From: Candidatus Velthaea versatilis
GTDB taxonomy: Bacteria; Vulcanimicrobiota; Vulcanimicrobiia; Vulcanimicrobiales; Vulcanimicrobiaceae
Length of the DNA: 47,676 nucleotides
Direction: 5' to 3'
Assembly: GCA_003134035.1 (NCBI GenBank)
Contig: PLAE01000229.1
Coordinates: 1-47,676 of the forward strand
Shown in pieces: positions 24,078-32,095 of the stretch. Numbering within the stretch: position 1 is the stretch's first letter; every line of letters begins with the position of its first letter. The notes below the pieces were generated by a model. The model searched no databases, was not told where the DNA came from, and saw nothing but the letters and a program-made list of their open reading frames with translations. Both the position numbers and the translations under genes were made by a program.

Positions 24078-25139
24078 ATGAAAGCGACCGATCTTCGGAC
24101 CCTCGGCCGAACCGGGGTCGAACTGACGCAACTCGGTCAAGGCACGGCACCGCTGGGCGATCTGTTCGTCACGCTCGACGAGGTCCAGGCAACGCAGGTG
24201 ATCGACGAAGCCTGGTCCGCCGGCGTCCGCTTCTACGATACCGCGCCGTGGTACGGCCTGGGCCAAAGCGAGCACCGCTGCGGGCGCGCGCTCTACCGCC
24301 GTCCGCGCCACGAATTCGTGCTCTCCACCAAAGTTGGTCGCTACCTGACCGCACCGGCACCGGGCCGTACGCCCGCTCCGACGATCTGGAAAAGCGGCGC
24401 GCCGTTCAACGTCGTTTTCGATTACAGCTACGACGGCGTGATGCGCTCGGTCGAACAGAGCATGCAGCGCTTGGGTCTGAGCCGCATCGACCTGCTGCTC
24501 ATCCACGACCTCGATTTCGCCTACCACGGGACGGAAGCGAGTGTGGCGGCGTATCTCGGGCAGCTGAAGACGGGCGGGGCGCGCGCCTTGGCGGCGTTGC
24601 GCGAGCAAGGCGTGATCCGCGGTTTCGGCGCGGGCATCAACGAGCGCGGAATGATCGCGCGGCTGCTGGGCCTCTTGGATATCGACTTCTTCTTGGTCGC
24701 GATGCCGTACACGCTGCTCGATCAAGCGATTTTGGACGATGAATTCGCGCTCTGCGAACAGCGCGGCGTGGGGCTCATCATCGGTGCCGTGCTCGCATCG
24801 GGCATCCTGGGCACCGGCGCGCGGCCCGGCGCGACGTACAATTACGCTCCGGCGCCACCGGAGATCATGGCCAAAACTGAACGGATCGAAGCGGTTTGCA
24901 AACGGCACGGCGTTCCGCTCGCGGCTGCCGCGCTGCAGTTTCCACTCGGCCATCCGCTCGTCGCGTCCGTCATTCCCGGCGCGCTGTCCGCCGCCCACGT
25001 GCAGCAAAACGTGCACAGCCTGCAGACGCCGATCCCCGCCGCGCTGTGGGACGAACTGCGCGCGGAAGGTCTGCTGCACCCGCGCGCGCCGGTCCCCGCG
25101 GCGCGCGATGCCGTCGCGGCCGCCGCTACCGCCCGCTGA
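24078..25139 (+). CDS. Aldo/keto reductase (D-threo-aldose 1-dehydrogenase-like)
   Basis: A 353-residue aldo/keto reductase. The catalytic tetrad is complete: Asp54 and Tyr59 in RFYDTAPWYGLGQSEHRCG, Lys85 in VLSTKVGRYL and His143 in DLLLIHDLD. The layout (insertions PAPTIWKSGAPFNVVFDYSY; late LAAAALQFPLGHPLVASVIP) resembles the D-threo-aldose 1-dehydrogenase / L-fucose dehydrogenase branch, so an aldose or related sugar is a sensible substrate. ATG 24078 follows GGAGG at a good distance. It is downstream of ppk2-CBS on the same strand with a 72-nt gap. The C-terminal 20 residues are Ala/Pro-rich. Confidence 0.92.
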   Translation: MKATDLRTLGRTGVELTQLGQGTAPLGDLFVTLDEVQATQVIDEAWSAGVRFYDTAPWYGLGQSEHRCGRALYRRPRHEFVLSTKVGRYLTAPAPGRTPAPTIWKSGAPFNVVFDYSYDGVMRSVEQSMQRLGLSRIDLLLIHDLDFAYHGTEASVAAYLGQLKTGGARALAALREQGVIRGFGAGINERGMIARLLGLLDIDFFLVAMPYTLLDQAILDDEFALCEQRGVGLIIGAVLASGILGTGARPGATYNYAPAPPEIMAKTERIEAVCKRHGVPLAAAALQFPLGHPLVASVIPGALSAAHVQQNVHSLQTPIPAALWDELRAEGLLHPRAPVPAARDAVAAAATAR

Positions 25140-25158
25140 ATCAAGCGCGCGAAGAGAT

Positions 25159-25410
25159 GTGAACGGTGACGATGAGGTCCGGTATTTCGCCGAGGGCTCG
25201 GGCGCATTTTACTTGCGTTACAACAATTACGTCTACCAGCTAGTCTGCACGCAAGGCGATCTGCTCAGCGTTCCGGCCCAGACGCGCCATTGGTTCGACA
25301 TGGGCGCAAATCCAAGCTTTACCGCGATCCGCTGGTTCAACGATCTCGACGGCTGAGTCGGCAATTTCACGGGCGATCCGATCGCCGACCACTTCCCGCG
25401 GTTCGAATAA
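25159..25410 (+). pseudogene. mtnD: Acireductone dioxygenase, C-terminal remnant with an internal stop
   Basis: From GTG 25159 the frame reads GDDEVRYFAEGSGAFYLRYN, then YVYQLVCTQGDLLSVPAQTR and HWFDMGANPSFTAIRWFNDL. This is the C-terminal two thirds of the cupin acireductone dioxygenase of the methionine salvage pathway. In family members the following residue is Trp in a G-W-V segment; here it is TGA at 25354-25356, after which the same frame continues VGNFTGDPIADHFPRFE to a true stop at 25408-25410. The N-terminal half, with the first metal-binding His residues, is missing. One nonsense change plus 5' truncation: a pseudogene. No other mtn gene is present. Confidence 0.85.
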
Positions 25411-25431
25411 CCGACGCTTGGGGCGAGCGCG

Positions 25432-25902
25432 CTACGGCGCCGGCGGGGCCGCGGCACGCTCGACGAGTTGCCGGATGTTGCGCGCGAAGCCGTCGAGCAG
25501 CAGCGCGCCCGTCGGCGCGATCATCGGCCCCGCCAGCATCGTCGTCGCAACATCGAGGCCGATGTCGTTGACGATCGCCAAGCGGCTCGCGCTTTCGCCG
25601 TCGGCGCTGACTTGAGCCGAGATGCGCACCGCAAGGGTCAAGCCGCCGAGCGCGACGCCCTCGAAGCCAAATGCGACCCGCCGCCGCTCGTGGTCGATCT
25701 CTTCGACCGTCAAGCGGCCCGCGTACAGCAGCGACAGCAATCCGACCGAAACGCTGATCCGGGCGGCGAAGCTGCGCTCGTCGAGCGCGGCCCCCAGGGA
25801 GAGCCCCGGCAGACAGGCCGCCGCGGCCGGAACATCGCCGATGACCGCCCAAACCCGCTCGGCCGGAGCGCTGAACTCGATCGAGCGTTCAACGACCGTC
25901 AT
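25432..25902 (-). CDS. CoxG-like SRPBCC-fold protein
   Basis: A 156-residue START/SRPBCC domain (VERSIEFSAPAERVWAVIGD; LPGLSLGAALDERSFAARIS; VAFGFEGVALGGLTLAVRIS; GLDVATTMLAGPMIAPTGAL). Pattern and length fit the CoxG branch (carbon-monoxide dehydrogenase subunit G), which often sits by aerobic CO-dehydrogenase or other molybdoenzyme genes and is proposed to deliver them to the membrane. None of those genes is in this window. The C-terminal helix FARNIRQLVERAAAPP is normal. ATG 25902. It converges with the dead mtnD gene with 21 bp between them. Confidence 0.83.
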   Translation of the reverse strand: MTVVERSIEFSAPAERVWAVIGDVPAAAACLPGLSLGAALDERSFAARISVSVGLLSLLYAGRLTVEEIDHERRRVAFGFEGVALGGLTLAVRISAQVSADGESASRLAIVNDIGLDVATTMLAGPMIAPTGALLLDGFARNIRQLVERAAAPPAP

Positions 25903-26045
25903 GCGAGACTCCGGCTCGCGCGCGGTTGCAGATTTTTCACCACCACGTCACGACGGCTTTTGATAGAATAGCGCCACCGACCCTCGCGCGCCGAATCGGC
26001 CTAGCGGCGCGGGTACTTCGCGCCAGCTTGAGATGTGAGGAATGC

Positions 26046-26225
26046 ATGCCGTTGCGGTTCGGCTCGATTCCGCGGGCGGTCGCCGTGCGCGCGATCATCA
26101 TCCTGAGCCTCGCCGCCCTCACCGGCGCCGGCGCCCTGGCGCGAGCCGGCGCTCCCGGCGCGACCACCCCGGCCGCTCTCGCATCAACGAGCGACACCGC
26201 CGAACGCGACGGGGCTCGGCGGTGA
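26046..26225 (+). CDS. Short secreted or membrane-anchored peptide (uncertain)
   Basis: A 59-residue frame from ATG 26046 with a hydrophobic N terminus (AVAVRAIIILSLAALTGAGA) that looks like a signal peptide, then an Ala/Thr-rich tail. No family recognised. Independent support is limited to the signal-like start. Confidence 0.35.
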   Translation: MPLRFGSIPRAVAVRAIIILSLAALTGAGALARAGAPGATTPAALASTSDTAERDGARR

Positions 26226-26262
26226 AGGTGGTCTTGTCGCGGCCGTTCCCCGAGGCGCACGC

Positions 26263-26613
26263 GTGAACGAACGGCACGCGCTACAGGACGTGCGGATCAA
26301 CGTGCTGCGCGCCGAAGAAGTCGGCGCTTGGCATTGCATCCTCAGATTGGCGCTCGAGCTCGGTAGGCCGGGTGCTCCGCTGCGCTCCGTGCGGTTGGGC
26401 TGCTTCGACTATGTAACGGCCGACGGCCGAACCGGCAGCTTTTCCCCGGCGCTGATGGCTCAAGTCTTCGAGCTCCCACCGGAGCTGGTCGCGTCGACCG
26501 TCGATACGTTACTCGAACTCGGGCTGCTCGCGCGCGACGGTGCGACGCTTTGGATCGAGGATGCGGCGGACTGGTTCGTTCCGCTCGCGGAGCACGCGCC
26601 GCTGCGCAATTGA
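26263..26613 (+). CDS. Small conserved-looking protein with a winged-helix-like pattern
   Basis: A 116-residue protein. It begins with a short beta/alpha unit (QDVRINVLRAEEVGAWHCIL), then RLGCFDYVTADGRTGSFSPA. The stretch LMAQVFELPPELVASTVDTL, then LELGLLARDGATLWIEDAAD, reads like the recognition helix and wing of a replication-initiator/winged-helix domain. No family is recognised with certainty. GTG 26263 is preceded by GAGGCGC, a weak site. A strong hairpin follows and the next gene (isocitrate lyase) converges. Confidence 0.6.
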   Translation: MNERHALQDVRINVLRAEEVGAWHCILRLALELGRPGAPLRSVRLGCFDYVTADGRTGSFSPALMAQVFELPPELVASTVDTLLELGLLARDGATLWIEDAADWFVPLAEHAPLRN

Positions 26614-26644
26614 TTCGACGACCCGAGCGCCGTTCGCGACGGGC

Positions 26645-26665
26645 CGCGGGCTTCGAGAGCCCGCG
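26645..26665. terminator. GC-rich hairpin between convergent genes
   Basis: CGCGGGCT (26645-26652) pairs perfectly with AGCCCGCG (26658-26665) over a 5-nt loop TCGAG. It lies between the 116-aa gene (stop 26613) and isocitrate lyase (stop 26715), as expected of a bidirectional terminator. Just after it, the 11-mer CTTCCTGTGCC is repeated directly (26683 and 26698 regions). No T-run is visible. Confidence 0.5.
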
Positions 26666-26714
26666 ACCCTGGACGAACGGTCTTCCTGTGCCAGGCTTCC
26701 TGTGCCGATTAGTA

Positions 26715-27956
26715 TTAGTGGGCGCCGGCGGCCGTGAACTGCGCCTCTTCGGTCGACCCCGTCAGCGCCGTCGTCGACGACTCGCCGCCGCCGACGACCT
26801 TGGCGACTTCGTCGAAATAGCCCGTCCCGACTTCGCGCTGATGACGCGTGGCGGTGTAGCCTTTGCTTTCGCTCAAAAACTCGTTGGCTTGAAAATCAGC
26901 ATACGCCGACATGCCGCGCGCGTTGAAATCGTGCGCCAGGGTGAACATGCTGTGGTTGAGCGCATGGAATCCGGCCAGCGTGATGAACTGGAAGCGATAA
27001 CCGAGCGCGAAGAGTTCCGAACGGAACCGCGCGATCGTGTCTTCGCTGAGCTTGGCCTTCCAGTTGAACGACGGCGAACAATTGTACGCCAGCATCTTGT
27101 TGGGATATTGCGCGTGGATGCCGTCGGCAAAGCGTTTGGCTTCCTCGAGCGAGGGATGCGACGTTTCGCACCAGATCAAGTCGCAGTAGGGAGCGTACGA
27201 GAGACCGCGCGCGATCGCTTGGTCGACGCCCGCGTTGACGCGGTAGAAGCCCTCCGGCGTGCGTTCACCGGTACAGAACTTGCGATCGACGGGATCGATG
27301 TCGCTTGTGAGCAGGGCCGCCGAATCGGCGTCGGTGCGCGCGATCAGCACCGTCGGAACGTCGAGCACGTCCATCGCCAGCCGCGCCGCGATGAGGTTCT
27401 TGACCGCTTGCTGGGTGGGGATGAGCACTTTGCCGCCGAGATGGCCGCACTTCTTTTCCGAGGCAAGCTGATCTTCGAGGTGGACACCGGCCGCGCCGGC
27501 TTCGATCATCGACTTGGTGAGCTCGAACACGTTGAGCGCGCCGCCGAAGCCCGCTTCCATGTCGGCGATAATCGGCGCGAACCACTCGGTACCCGACTTG
27601 CCTTCCATGTGGTCGATTTGATCGGCGCGGGTAAAGGCATTATTGATGCGCCGGACGATATCCGGAACGGAGTTCGCCGGATAGAGACTCTGATCGGGGT
27701 ACATCTGACCCGCGAGATTCGCATCGGCGGCGACTTGCCAACCGCTGAGATAGATCGCCTTGAGCCCGGCCTTCACCGCCTGAACCGCCTGGTTTCCCGT
27801 CAGACAGCCCAGAGCCGCGACCGGCTCGTCCGCGGCGAGCAAGCCGCGAAGACGTTCCGCCCCGCGCCGCGCGAGCGTGTGCTCGACTTGGACGGTTCCA
27901 CGCAGCTTTTCGACCTCGGCTTGCGTGTAGGGGCGCTCGCGTAAGATTTCAGACAC
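26715..27956 (-). CDS. aceA: Isocitrate lyase
   Basis: A 413-residue isocitrate lyase from GTG 27956. Residues 62-90 contain [20 protein letters not shown], 131-140 [10 protein letters not shown], and 168-172 the catalytic KKCGH with Cys170 in [14 protein letters not shown]; later come [20 protein letters not shown] and [10 protein letters not shown]. It cleaves isocitrate to glyoxylate and succinate, allowing growth on acetate or fatty acids through the glyoxylate bypass; malate synthase is not in this window. The frame also has ATG at 28007, but GGAGGAAC (27964-27971) is well placed for the GTG, and an inverted repeat upstream overlaps that ATG. Confidence 0.97.
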   Translation of the reverse strand: MSEILRERPYTQAEVEKLRGTVQVEHTLARRGAERLRGLLAADEPVAALGCLTGNQAVQAVKAGLKAIYLSGWQVAADANLAGQMYPDQSLYPANSVPDIVRRINNAFTRADQIDHMEGKSGTEWFAPIIADMEAGFGGALNVFELTKSMIEAGAAGVHLEDQLASEKKCGHLGGKVLIPTQQAVKNLIAARLAMDVLDVPTVLIARTDADSAALLTSDIDPVDRKFCTGERTPEGFYRVNAGVDQAIARGLSYAPYCDLIWCETSHPSLEEAKRFADGIHAQYPNKMLAYNCSPSFNWKAKLSEDTIARFRSELFALGYRFQFITLAGFHALNHSMFTLAHDFNARGMSAYADFQANEFLSESKGYTATRHQREVGTGYFDEVAKVVGGGESSTTALTGSTEEAQFTAAGAH

Positions 27957-27986
27957 CGTTCGGGTTCCTCCAAAAGTCGGACGATA

Positions 27987-28012
27987 ATTGGGTGTTATAA
28001 GGGCCACCCAAT
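27987..28012. promoter_or_regulatory. Perfect inverted repeat upstream of isocitrate lyase
   Basis: ATTGGGTG (27987-27994) and CACCCAAT (28005-28012) are perfect 8-bp arms with a 10-nt spacer containing TTATAA. The repeat sits 31-56 bp upstream of the GTG start, where a repressor of the glyoxylate bypass would act. Its cognate regulator is unknown. Confidence 0.55.
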
Positions 28013-28224
28013 CTTAGCGCTCGGGCCGAAGACCGGCTGACGAGTGAGCGCAGAATGGCGAAAATACGCCCCGAGATGCGTTTCCATTGCATCGCTGTTG
28101 CGCTCACTAATTACCGTCGCACGACGCGTATCTGCGCGCCATTCTACCAAAGAACGAAGTATCGCGTTTTGAACACAGGCGTACGCGCGCGTACTGCGAC
28201 TTAAGTAGGCGTTGCGGCGCTTAT

Positions 28225-28491
28225 GTGCGTGCAAGAGCACTCGTCGCCGCGGCTGTGTTGCTCGTCGGCGCCGCCGGCACCGCTGCGGGACAGCCATGGG
28301 AGCCGGGCGATACATCATCCCCAGTACGGCCGCACTGTCGCGTGCGCGTCATTGGCACGTCGACAATGGCATCGGCTCGAATACCGCCGACGCGCCGGGT
28401 ATACGAAACCCAAGTGGCTTCACGACGAGCAGCCGGCGCGGGCCAACGTGCGCGTCATCCGGATCACGGCCAAGCGTTCTCCTTGCGGTAA
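28225..28491 (+). pseudogene. Remnant of a small exported protein (uncertain)
   Basis: From GTG 28225 the frame encodes a good signal peptide (RARALVAAAVLLVGAAGTAA, cleavage after GTAAG or so). Beyond PWEPGD the reading is not protein-like; the neighbouring frame reads YGRTVACASLARRQWHRLEY, and then RRRAGYTKPKW. One frame change would join them. The end overlaps the 3' end of the GNAT gene on the other strand. Probably a decayed secreted protein. Confidence 0.3.
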
Positions 28492-28986
28492 CGCGACATC
28501 GACGTCACCGACGATGGCGTAACCGCGCGCGAGATAAAACGGCACGCCGGTGCGCGTCGCGCCAAGTTCGGCGCATGTAAAACCCGCTGCTGCCGCGGCC
28601 CGTTCGCACGCGGCGAGAAGCCGCGTCGCCAAGCCGCACCGCGCGTACGCCGGCGCGACGAAGAACGCGCGAATTTTGGCCGCGTCGCTGCGCGGGTCGA
28701 GCAGCGCTTCGCTGCGTCCGTGAAAGCCGTCGCCCCCGTACAGCGTGGCACGCCGGCTCCAACCGCCGCACGCGACGAGTTCGGCATCCGCGGCAATTGC
28801 GTAGTACGTGCCGTCAGCGATGAGCGTCGTGTCGACGCCGTAGACCGTGGCCAGCGCGAGTTCGATTTCGGTGGCCGTGTAATCGGCGTGCTGCAGTTCG
28901 CGCACCGATCCGTCGATCAGACGCGCGAGCTCGGTGACGTCGTCGAGCGTCGCTAAGCGGATGTCGAACGCGTGAAGCTCGCTCAT
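28420..28986 (-). CDS. GNAT-family acetyltransferase
   Basis: A 188-residue acetyltransferase. The fold elements are SELHAFDIRLATLDDVTELA at the start, GTYYAIAADAELVACGGWSR, and the acetyl-CoA site AKIRAFFVAPAYARCGLATR followed by LLAACERAAAAAGF. The pyrophosphate-binding R/Q-x-x-G-x-G/A pattern appears as ARCGLATR. Substrate unknown. ATG 28986 is chosen; the long frame to 29322 crosses the divergent tautomerase gene. The 150-bp gap to that gene probably holds both promoters. Confidence 0.88.
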   Translation of the reverse strand: MSELHAFDIRLATLDDVTELARLIDGSVRELQHADYTATEIELALATVYGVDTTLIADGTYYAIAADAELVACGGWSRRATLYGGDGFHGRSEALLDPRSDAAKIRAFFVAPAYARCGLATRLLAACERAAAAAGFTCAELGATRTGVPFYLARGYAIVGDVDVALPQGERLAVIRMTRTLARAGCSS

Positions 28987-29136
28987 GGCGCGTGCCCTCG
29001 CGGTTCGATCCGGCACCGCGCACCTCCGGCCCCGCCGCACGACGCCGAGGCGGCACGAACGCGGCGGCGGTAACGACGCTCCGAGGACATTTCTGCGGCC
29101 TCCCAAACCCGACACGAGCCTGGAAAGGAGTTTCCC

Positions 29137-29520
29137 GTGCCGCTCGTTCGAATCTCCCATCCGCGTCGTGACGATCCCGCATTCGCGACGGCGCTCGGCG
29201 ACGCCGTTCATCGGGCCCTCGTCGAGTCGATGAACGTCCCGGCCGACGACAAATTTCAAATCATCACCACCCACGACGCCGGCCAAATCGTGCATCCGCC
29301 GGCGTACCTCGGCATCGCGCACACCGACGCGGTCGTGATCATCCAGATTACGCTCAATACCGGCCGAACCGTCGAACAGAAGCGCGCGCTCTACGCGCAG
29401 ATCGCCGACCTGCTCGCGGACGGCCCCGGCGTTCCGCGTTCGGACATCATCATCAGCCTGGTCGAAGTCGTCAAAGAAAACTGGTCATTCGGCGATGGTA
29501 TCGCGCAGTACGCGACCTGA
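29137..29520 (+). CDS. Tautomerase-superfamily protein
   Basis: A 127-residue 4-oxalocrotonate tautomerase-like protein. Removal of the initiator leaves Pro1 (sequence PLVRISHPRRDD), the catalytic base of the superfamily. It has the double-length form: RTVEQKRALYAQIADLLADG with PGVPRSDIIISLVEVVKENW in the second half. GTG 29137 follows AAAGGAG at a textbook distance, so the start and hence the Pro are secure. Members act as tautomerases, dehalogenases or decarboxylases; the substrate is unknown. Confidence 0.9.
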   Translation: MPLVRISHPRRDDPAFATALGDAVHRALVESMNVPADDKFQIITTHDAGQIVHPPAYLGIAHTDAVVIIQITLNTGRTVEQKRALYAQIADLLADGPGVPRSDIIISLVEVVKENWSFGDGIAQYAT

Positions 29521-29611
29521 TGAATGCCTTCAGCATCCTCGATGCGTGCGCGTCGATGAGTCGCAGCGCGGCGCGTTCGGGACCGCGGCGACATGCCGGC
29601 GGGAGGAACAA

Positions 29612-30016
29612 TCATGGTTCCGGGGGCACCGTTCGCGGCCGGCGCTCCGCGTCGATAGCGACAAAGGTAAACACACCACTGGTTACCTGATTGGTTACAT
29701 GAGTGTCCCGACTGCGGCGCCAAGCCTCGACGGCGATACGCATCGACGTGCGCCCAACGGCGATAATATCGGCGTACAGGCTGACCTCGTCGCCGACCGT
29801 CACCGGGCTCAAAAACGACATCGCTTCAACGGCCACGGTCGCACAGCGGCCACGCGCGCGGCGCGCCGCCGCGTTTCCCGCAGCAAGGTCCATTTGCGCC
29901 ATCAGCCAGCCCCCGAAGATATCGCCGTCCGGATTCGTATCGGCCGGCATCGCGATCGTCCGAATCACTGGGTGCTCAGGAAGCACCGCGTTTCGTTGGC
30001 CTTCAGATCTTGCCAT
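29612..30016 (-). CDS. yciA: Acyl-CoA thioesterase, YciA-type hotdog
   Basis: A 134-residue single hotdog domain. The signature is MPADTNPDGDIFGGWLMAQM, then DLAAGNAAARRARGRCATVA, with active-site Asn28, Asp32 and Asp43, followed by VEAMSFLSPVTVGDEVSLYA and RTSMRIAVEAWRRS. It hydrolyses short- to medium-chain acyl-CoA in the cytoplasm. ATG 30016 gives the normal family length; the upstream frame to 30196 is discarded. It converges with the tautomerase gene with 91 bp between. Confidence 0.92.
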   Translation of the reverse strand: MARSEGQRNAVLPEHPVIRTIAMPADTNPDGDIFGGWLMAQMDLAAGNAAARRARGRCATVAVEAMSFLSPVTVGDEVSLYADIIAVGRTSMRIAVEAWRRSRDTHVTNQVTSGVFTFVAIDAERRPRTVPPEP

Positions 30017-30352
30017 GCAGGGGGCATTTCGCTCCGGATACCGCCTGGGCCGCTTGACATATCGTTGACACGCACGCTGTCTGGCTTTATCACTGAGACT
30101 GACGAGAAACCTCGGTACCGCAAGGCTTTGCAGCCGAGATTTTCGGTGTCGATTTGAAGTCACGGTCGCGCGATTCCTGCAGGAGTAGCGAGCCATGACC
30201 TAGAGCAGCGCCGCGCGATGCACCGTGGAAGCGTTCTGTTGGGACATTGAGACAAACCCGCGAGCCGTGAAAGAGTTTGGCAAATGCGGCGTAAAGCCCC
30301 GTCCTTAGGGCGAGCAGCACTTGCGACCTTAGCGATGTTCGCATTGCACCTG
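30017..30352. other. Gene-free stretch between two minus-strand genes
   Basis: No convincing coding frame. CTCGG and CCGAG around 30112-30137 could form a 5-bp stem followed by ATTTT, possibly a weak terminator on the plus strand. The start of yciA at 30016 must have its promoter here. Confidence 0.35.
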
Positions 30353-32005
30353 TCACGCGTGCACCGCCAGCGTGGCGAGATACTCGTGGATGAACGCGAT
30401 GACCATGCTGCCTTCGCCCACGCCCGATGCGACGCGCTTGATCGAATTACTGCGCACATCGCCGGCAGCGAAGATACCCGGCACGCGTGTTTCCAGCGCG
30501 TAGGGCGGGCGCTCGAACGGCCAGCCGCTCACGTCACGGCCGGTGCAGATGAAGCCGCGCCCGTCGCGCTCGATCTCGGCCGGCAGCCACGCCGTGTCGG
30601 CATCCGCACCGATGAAGCTGAAGAGCGCGTCGGCCCGGCGTTCGGCCACGCCGCCGGCGTCGTCGCGCGTGACGATCGATTCGAGATGCGCCTCGCCCCG
30701 AACGGCGGTGATGACCGTCTGGGTTTCAACCGCGATGTTGTCTTTAGTGCGCAGCTGCTCGATCAGATAATACGACATGCTCTTCTCCAGCGACGTGCCG
30801 CGCACCAGCAGCGTGACGCTGCGCGCGTAATTGGAGAAGAACATCGCGGCTTGACCAGCCGAATTACCGCCGCCGATGAGGAAGATGTCCTTGCCGCGCG
30901 CGCCCAGGGCTTCGGTGCGCGCGGCGCCGTAATAGACGCCGCGGCCGACGAGCCGGTCCGCACCATCGGCTTCGAGCCGGCGCCAACTGACGCCGGTGGC
31001 GATCACGATCGCGCGCGTGCGAATCTCGGCCCCGCCGTCGAGTTGCACGGCGTGTCCGGCGGAGCCCACCTCGAGCGCCGATACCCAACGCGTCACGAGG
31101 ATCTCGGTCCCGAAGCGCTTGGCTTGCAGCAGCGCGCGATTCGCCAAGTCACCACCCGAGATACCGCCGGGAAAGCCGAGGTAATTCTCGATGCGCGACG
31201 ACGTGCCGGCCTGGCCGCCCGGCGCTTCGCGCTCGATCATGATCGTGCGCAAACCTTCCGAACCGCCGTACACGGCGGCGGCCAATCCGGCGGGGCCGCC
31301 GCCGATGATGACGACATCGTAGCCGGCAATCTTCGGCTGCGTCTGCAGCTGCAGGTTCTGCGCGAGCTGCCGCGAGGTTGGGGCTTCGAGCACGCGGTCA
31401 TCGGGCAGCAGGACAACGGGATAACGCGCGGCGTCGCGCACCGCGGGCGGGATGCACTCGGCGTCGCCCGGATCGCCGGGATCGAGCCATTCGAACGCGA
31501 TCTGATTGCGGGCCAAGAAATCGCGCATATCGTGACAGGCGAAATCGTAGCGATCACCAACGATCGTCGCTTGGGTCAGCGTCGCCGCCGCGTACGAATC
31601 GCGGATGATTCCCACCCGGCGAACGAGCGTCGCGGCAAGCTGCGCTGCGACTTCCCGGCATTCGGTGATGATGGTGTGAAAATCGATCGCATCGATGCGC
31701 GCCAAACGCGTCGGACGCAGCGCGCGCAGGCCCATAAACGCCGAAGTCCCCAGCATCAGCGGGACCTCGCCGAAGTATTCTCCGGGATCGAAGGTCGTGG
31801 CTTGATGGATCTCGCCGCCGGTCCGTTTGAGCGCTTCGACCTCACCCGAGATCACGGCCCAAAAATAGGCCGGATCGCCCTCGTTCACGATCCATTCACC
31901 GGTATTGGCGTGGATGTCGGCGGCTCGCGAGGCGACGCGCGATCGCAGCGCGTGCGGCAACGCCGCGAAGATCGCAATCTCTTGCAGCTCGGACGTGGTG
32001 ATCAT
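30353..32005 (-). CDS. Cyclic-nucleotide-domain / thioredoxin-reductase-like fusion
   Basis: A 550-residue fusion. Residues 5-130 are a cyclic-nucleotide-binding-fold domain (IFAALPHALRSRVASRAADI; WIVNEGDPAYFWAVISGEVE; FDPGEYFGEVPLMLGTSAFM); the phosphate-contacting Arg is replaced (TSAFM), so a nucleotide may not be the ligand. Residues about 145-220 resemble a thioredoxin/glutaredoxin-like link (ATIVGDRYDFACHDMRDFLA). Residues 228-550 form the two-dinucleotide flavoprotein: VVIIGGGPAGLAAAVYGGSE, NYLGFPGGISGGDLANRALL, IFLIGGGNSAGQAAMFFSNY. The CxxC of true thioredoxin reductases is replaced by Tyr-Gly-Ala-Ala-Arg. ATG 32005; the frame continuing to 33466 is a shadow. It diverges from the PLP enzyme. 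Confidence 0.92.
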   Translation of the reverse strand: MITTSELQEIAIFAALPHALRSRVASRAADIHANTGEWIVNEGDPAYFWAVISGEVEALKRTGGEIHQATTFDPGEYFGEVPLMLGTSAFMGLRALRPTRLARIDAIDFHTIITECREVAAQLAATLVRRVGIIRDSYAAATLTQATIVGDRYDFACHDMRDFLARNQIAFEWLDPGDPGDAECIPPAVRDAARYPVVLLPDDRVLEAPTSRQLAQNLQLQTQPKIAGYDVVIIGGGPAGLAAAVYGGSEGLRTIMIEREAPGGQAGTSSRIENYLGFPGGISGGDLANRALLQAKRFGTEILVTRWVSALEVGSAGHAVQLDGGAEIRTRAIVIATGVSWRRLEADGADRLVGRGVYYGAARTEALGARGKDIFLIGGGNSAGQAAMFFSNYARSVTLLVRGTSLEKSMSYYLIEQLRTKDNIAVETQTVITAVRGEAHLESIVTRDDAGGVAERRADALFSFIGADADTAWLPAEIERDGRGFICTGRDVSGWPFERPPYALETRVPGIFAAGDVRSNSIKRVASGVGEGSMVIAFIHEYLATLAVHA

Positions 32006-32095
32006 GCCGGGTAATTCGATCTCGGCGGGGGCGGCAACTCTCGCGCCATTTCGACCGGCACGAATTAGGCACCGCCGGCGCGAAGCGGCTGCGGA

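Noticed and set aside
22677-25079. An 800-codon minus-strand open frame
   Set aside because: It lies opposite ppk2, the CBS gene and the aldo/keto reductase, whose motifs are intact. The translation is Arg/Ala/His-rich without domains, typical of GC-rich shadow frames.
25393-25410. GGTTCGAATAA resembling a tRNA T-arm
   Set aside because: It is the end of the broken mtnD frame (PRFE stop). No acceptor stem or anticodon arm surrounds it.
26550-27944. A 464-codon plus-strand open frame
   Set aside because: Antisense to isocitrate lyase, whose KKCGH active site and Shine-Dalgarno leave no doubt about the strand.
30284-32014. A 576-codon plus-strand open frame
   Set aside because: Opposite to the cyclic-nucleotide/flavoprotein fusion, which has clear FAD and NAD motifs. 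No domain is visible in the plus frame.
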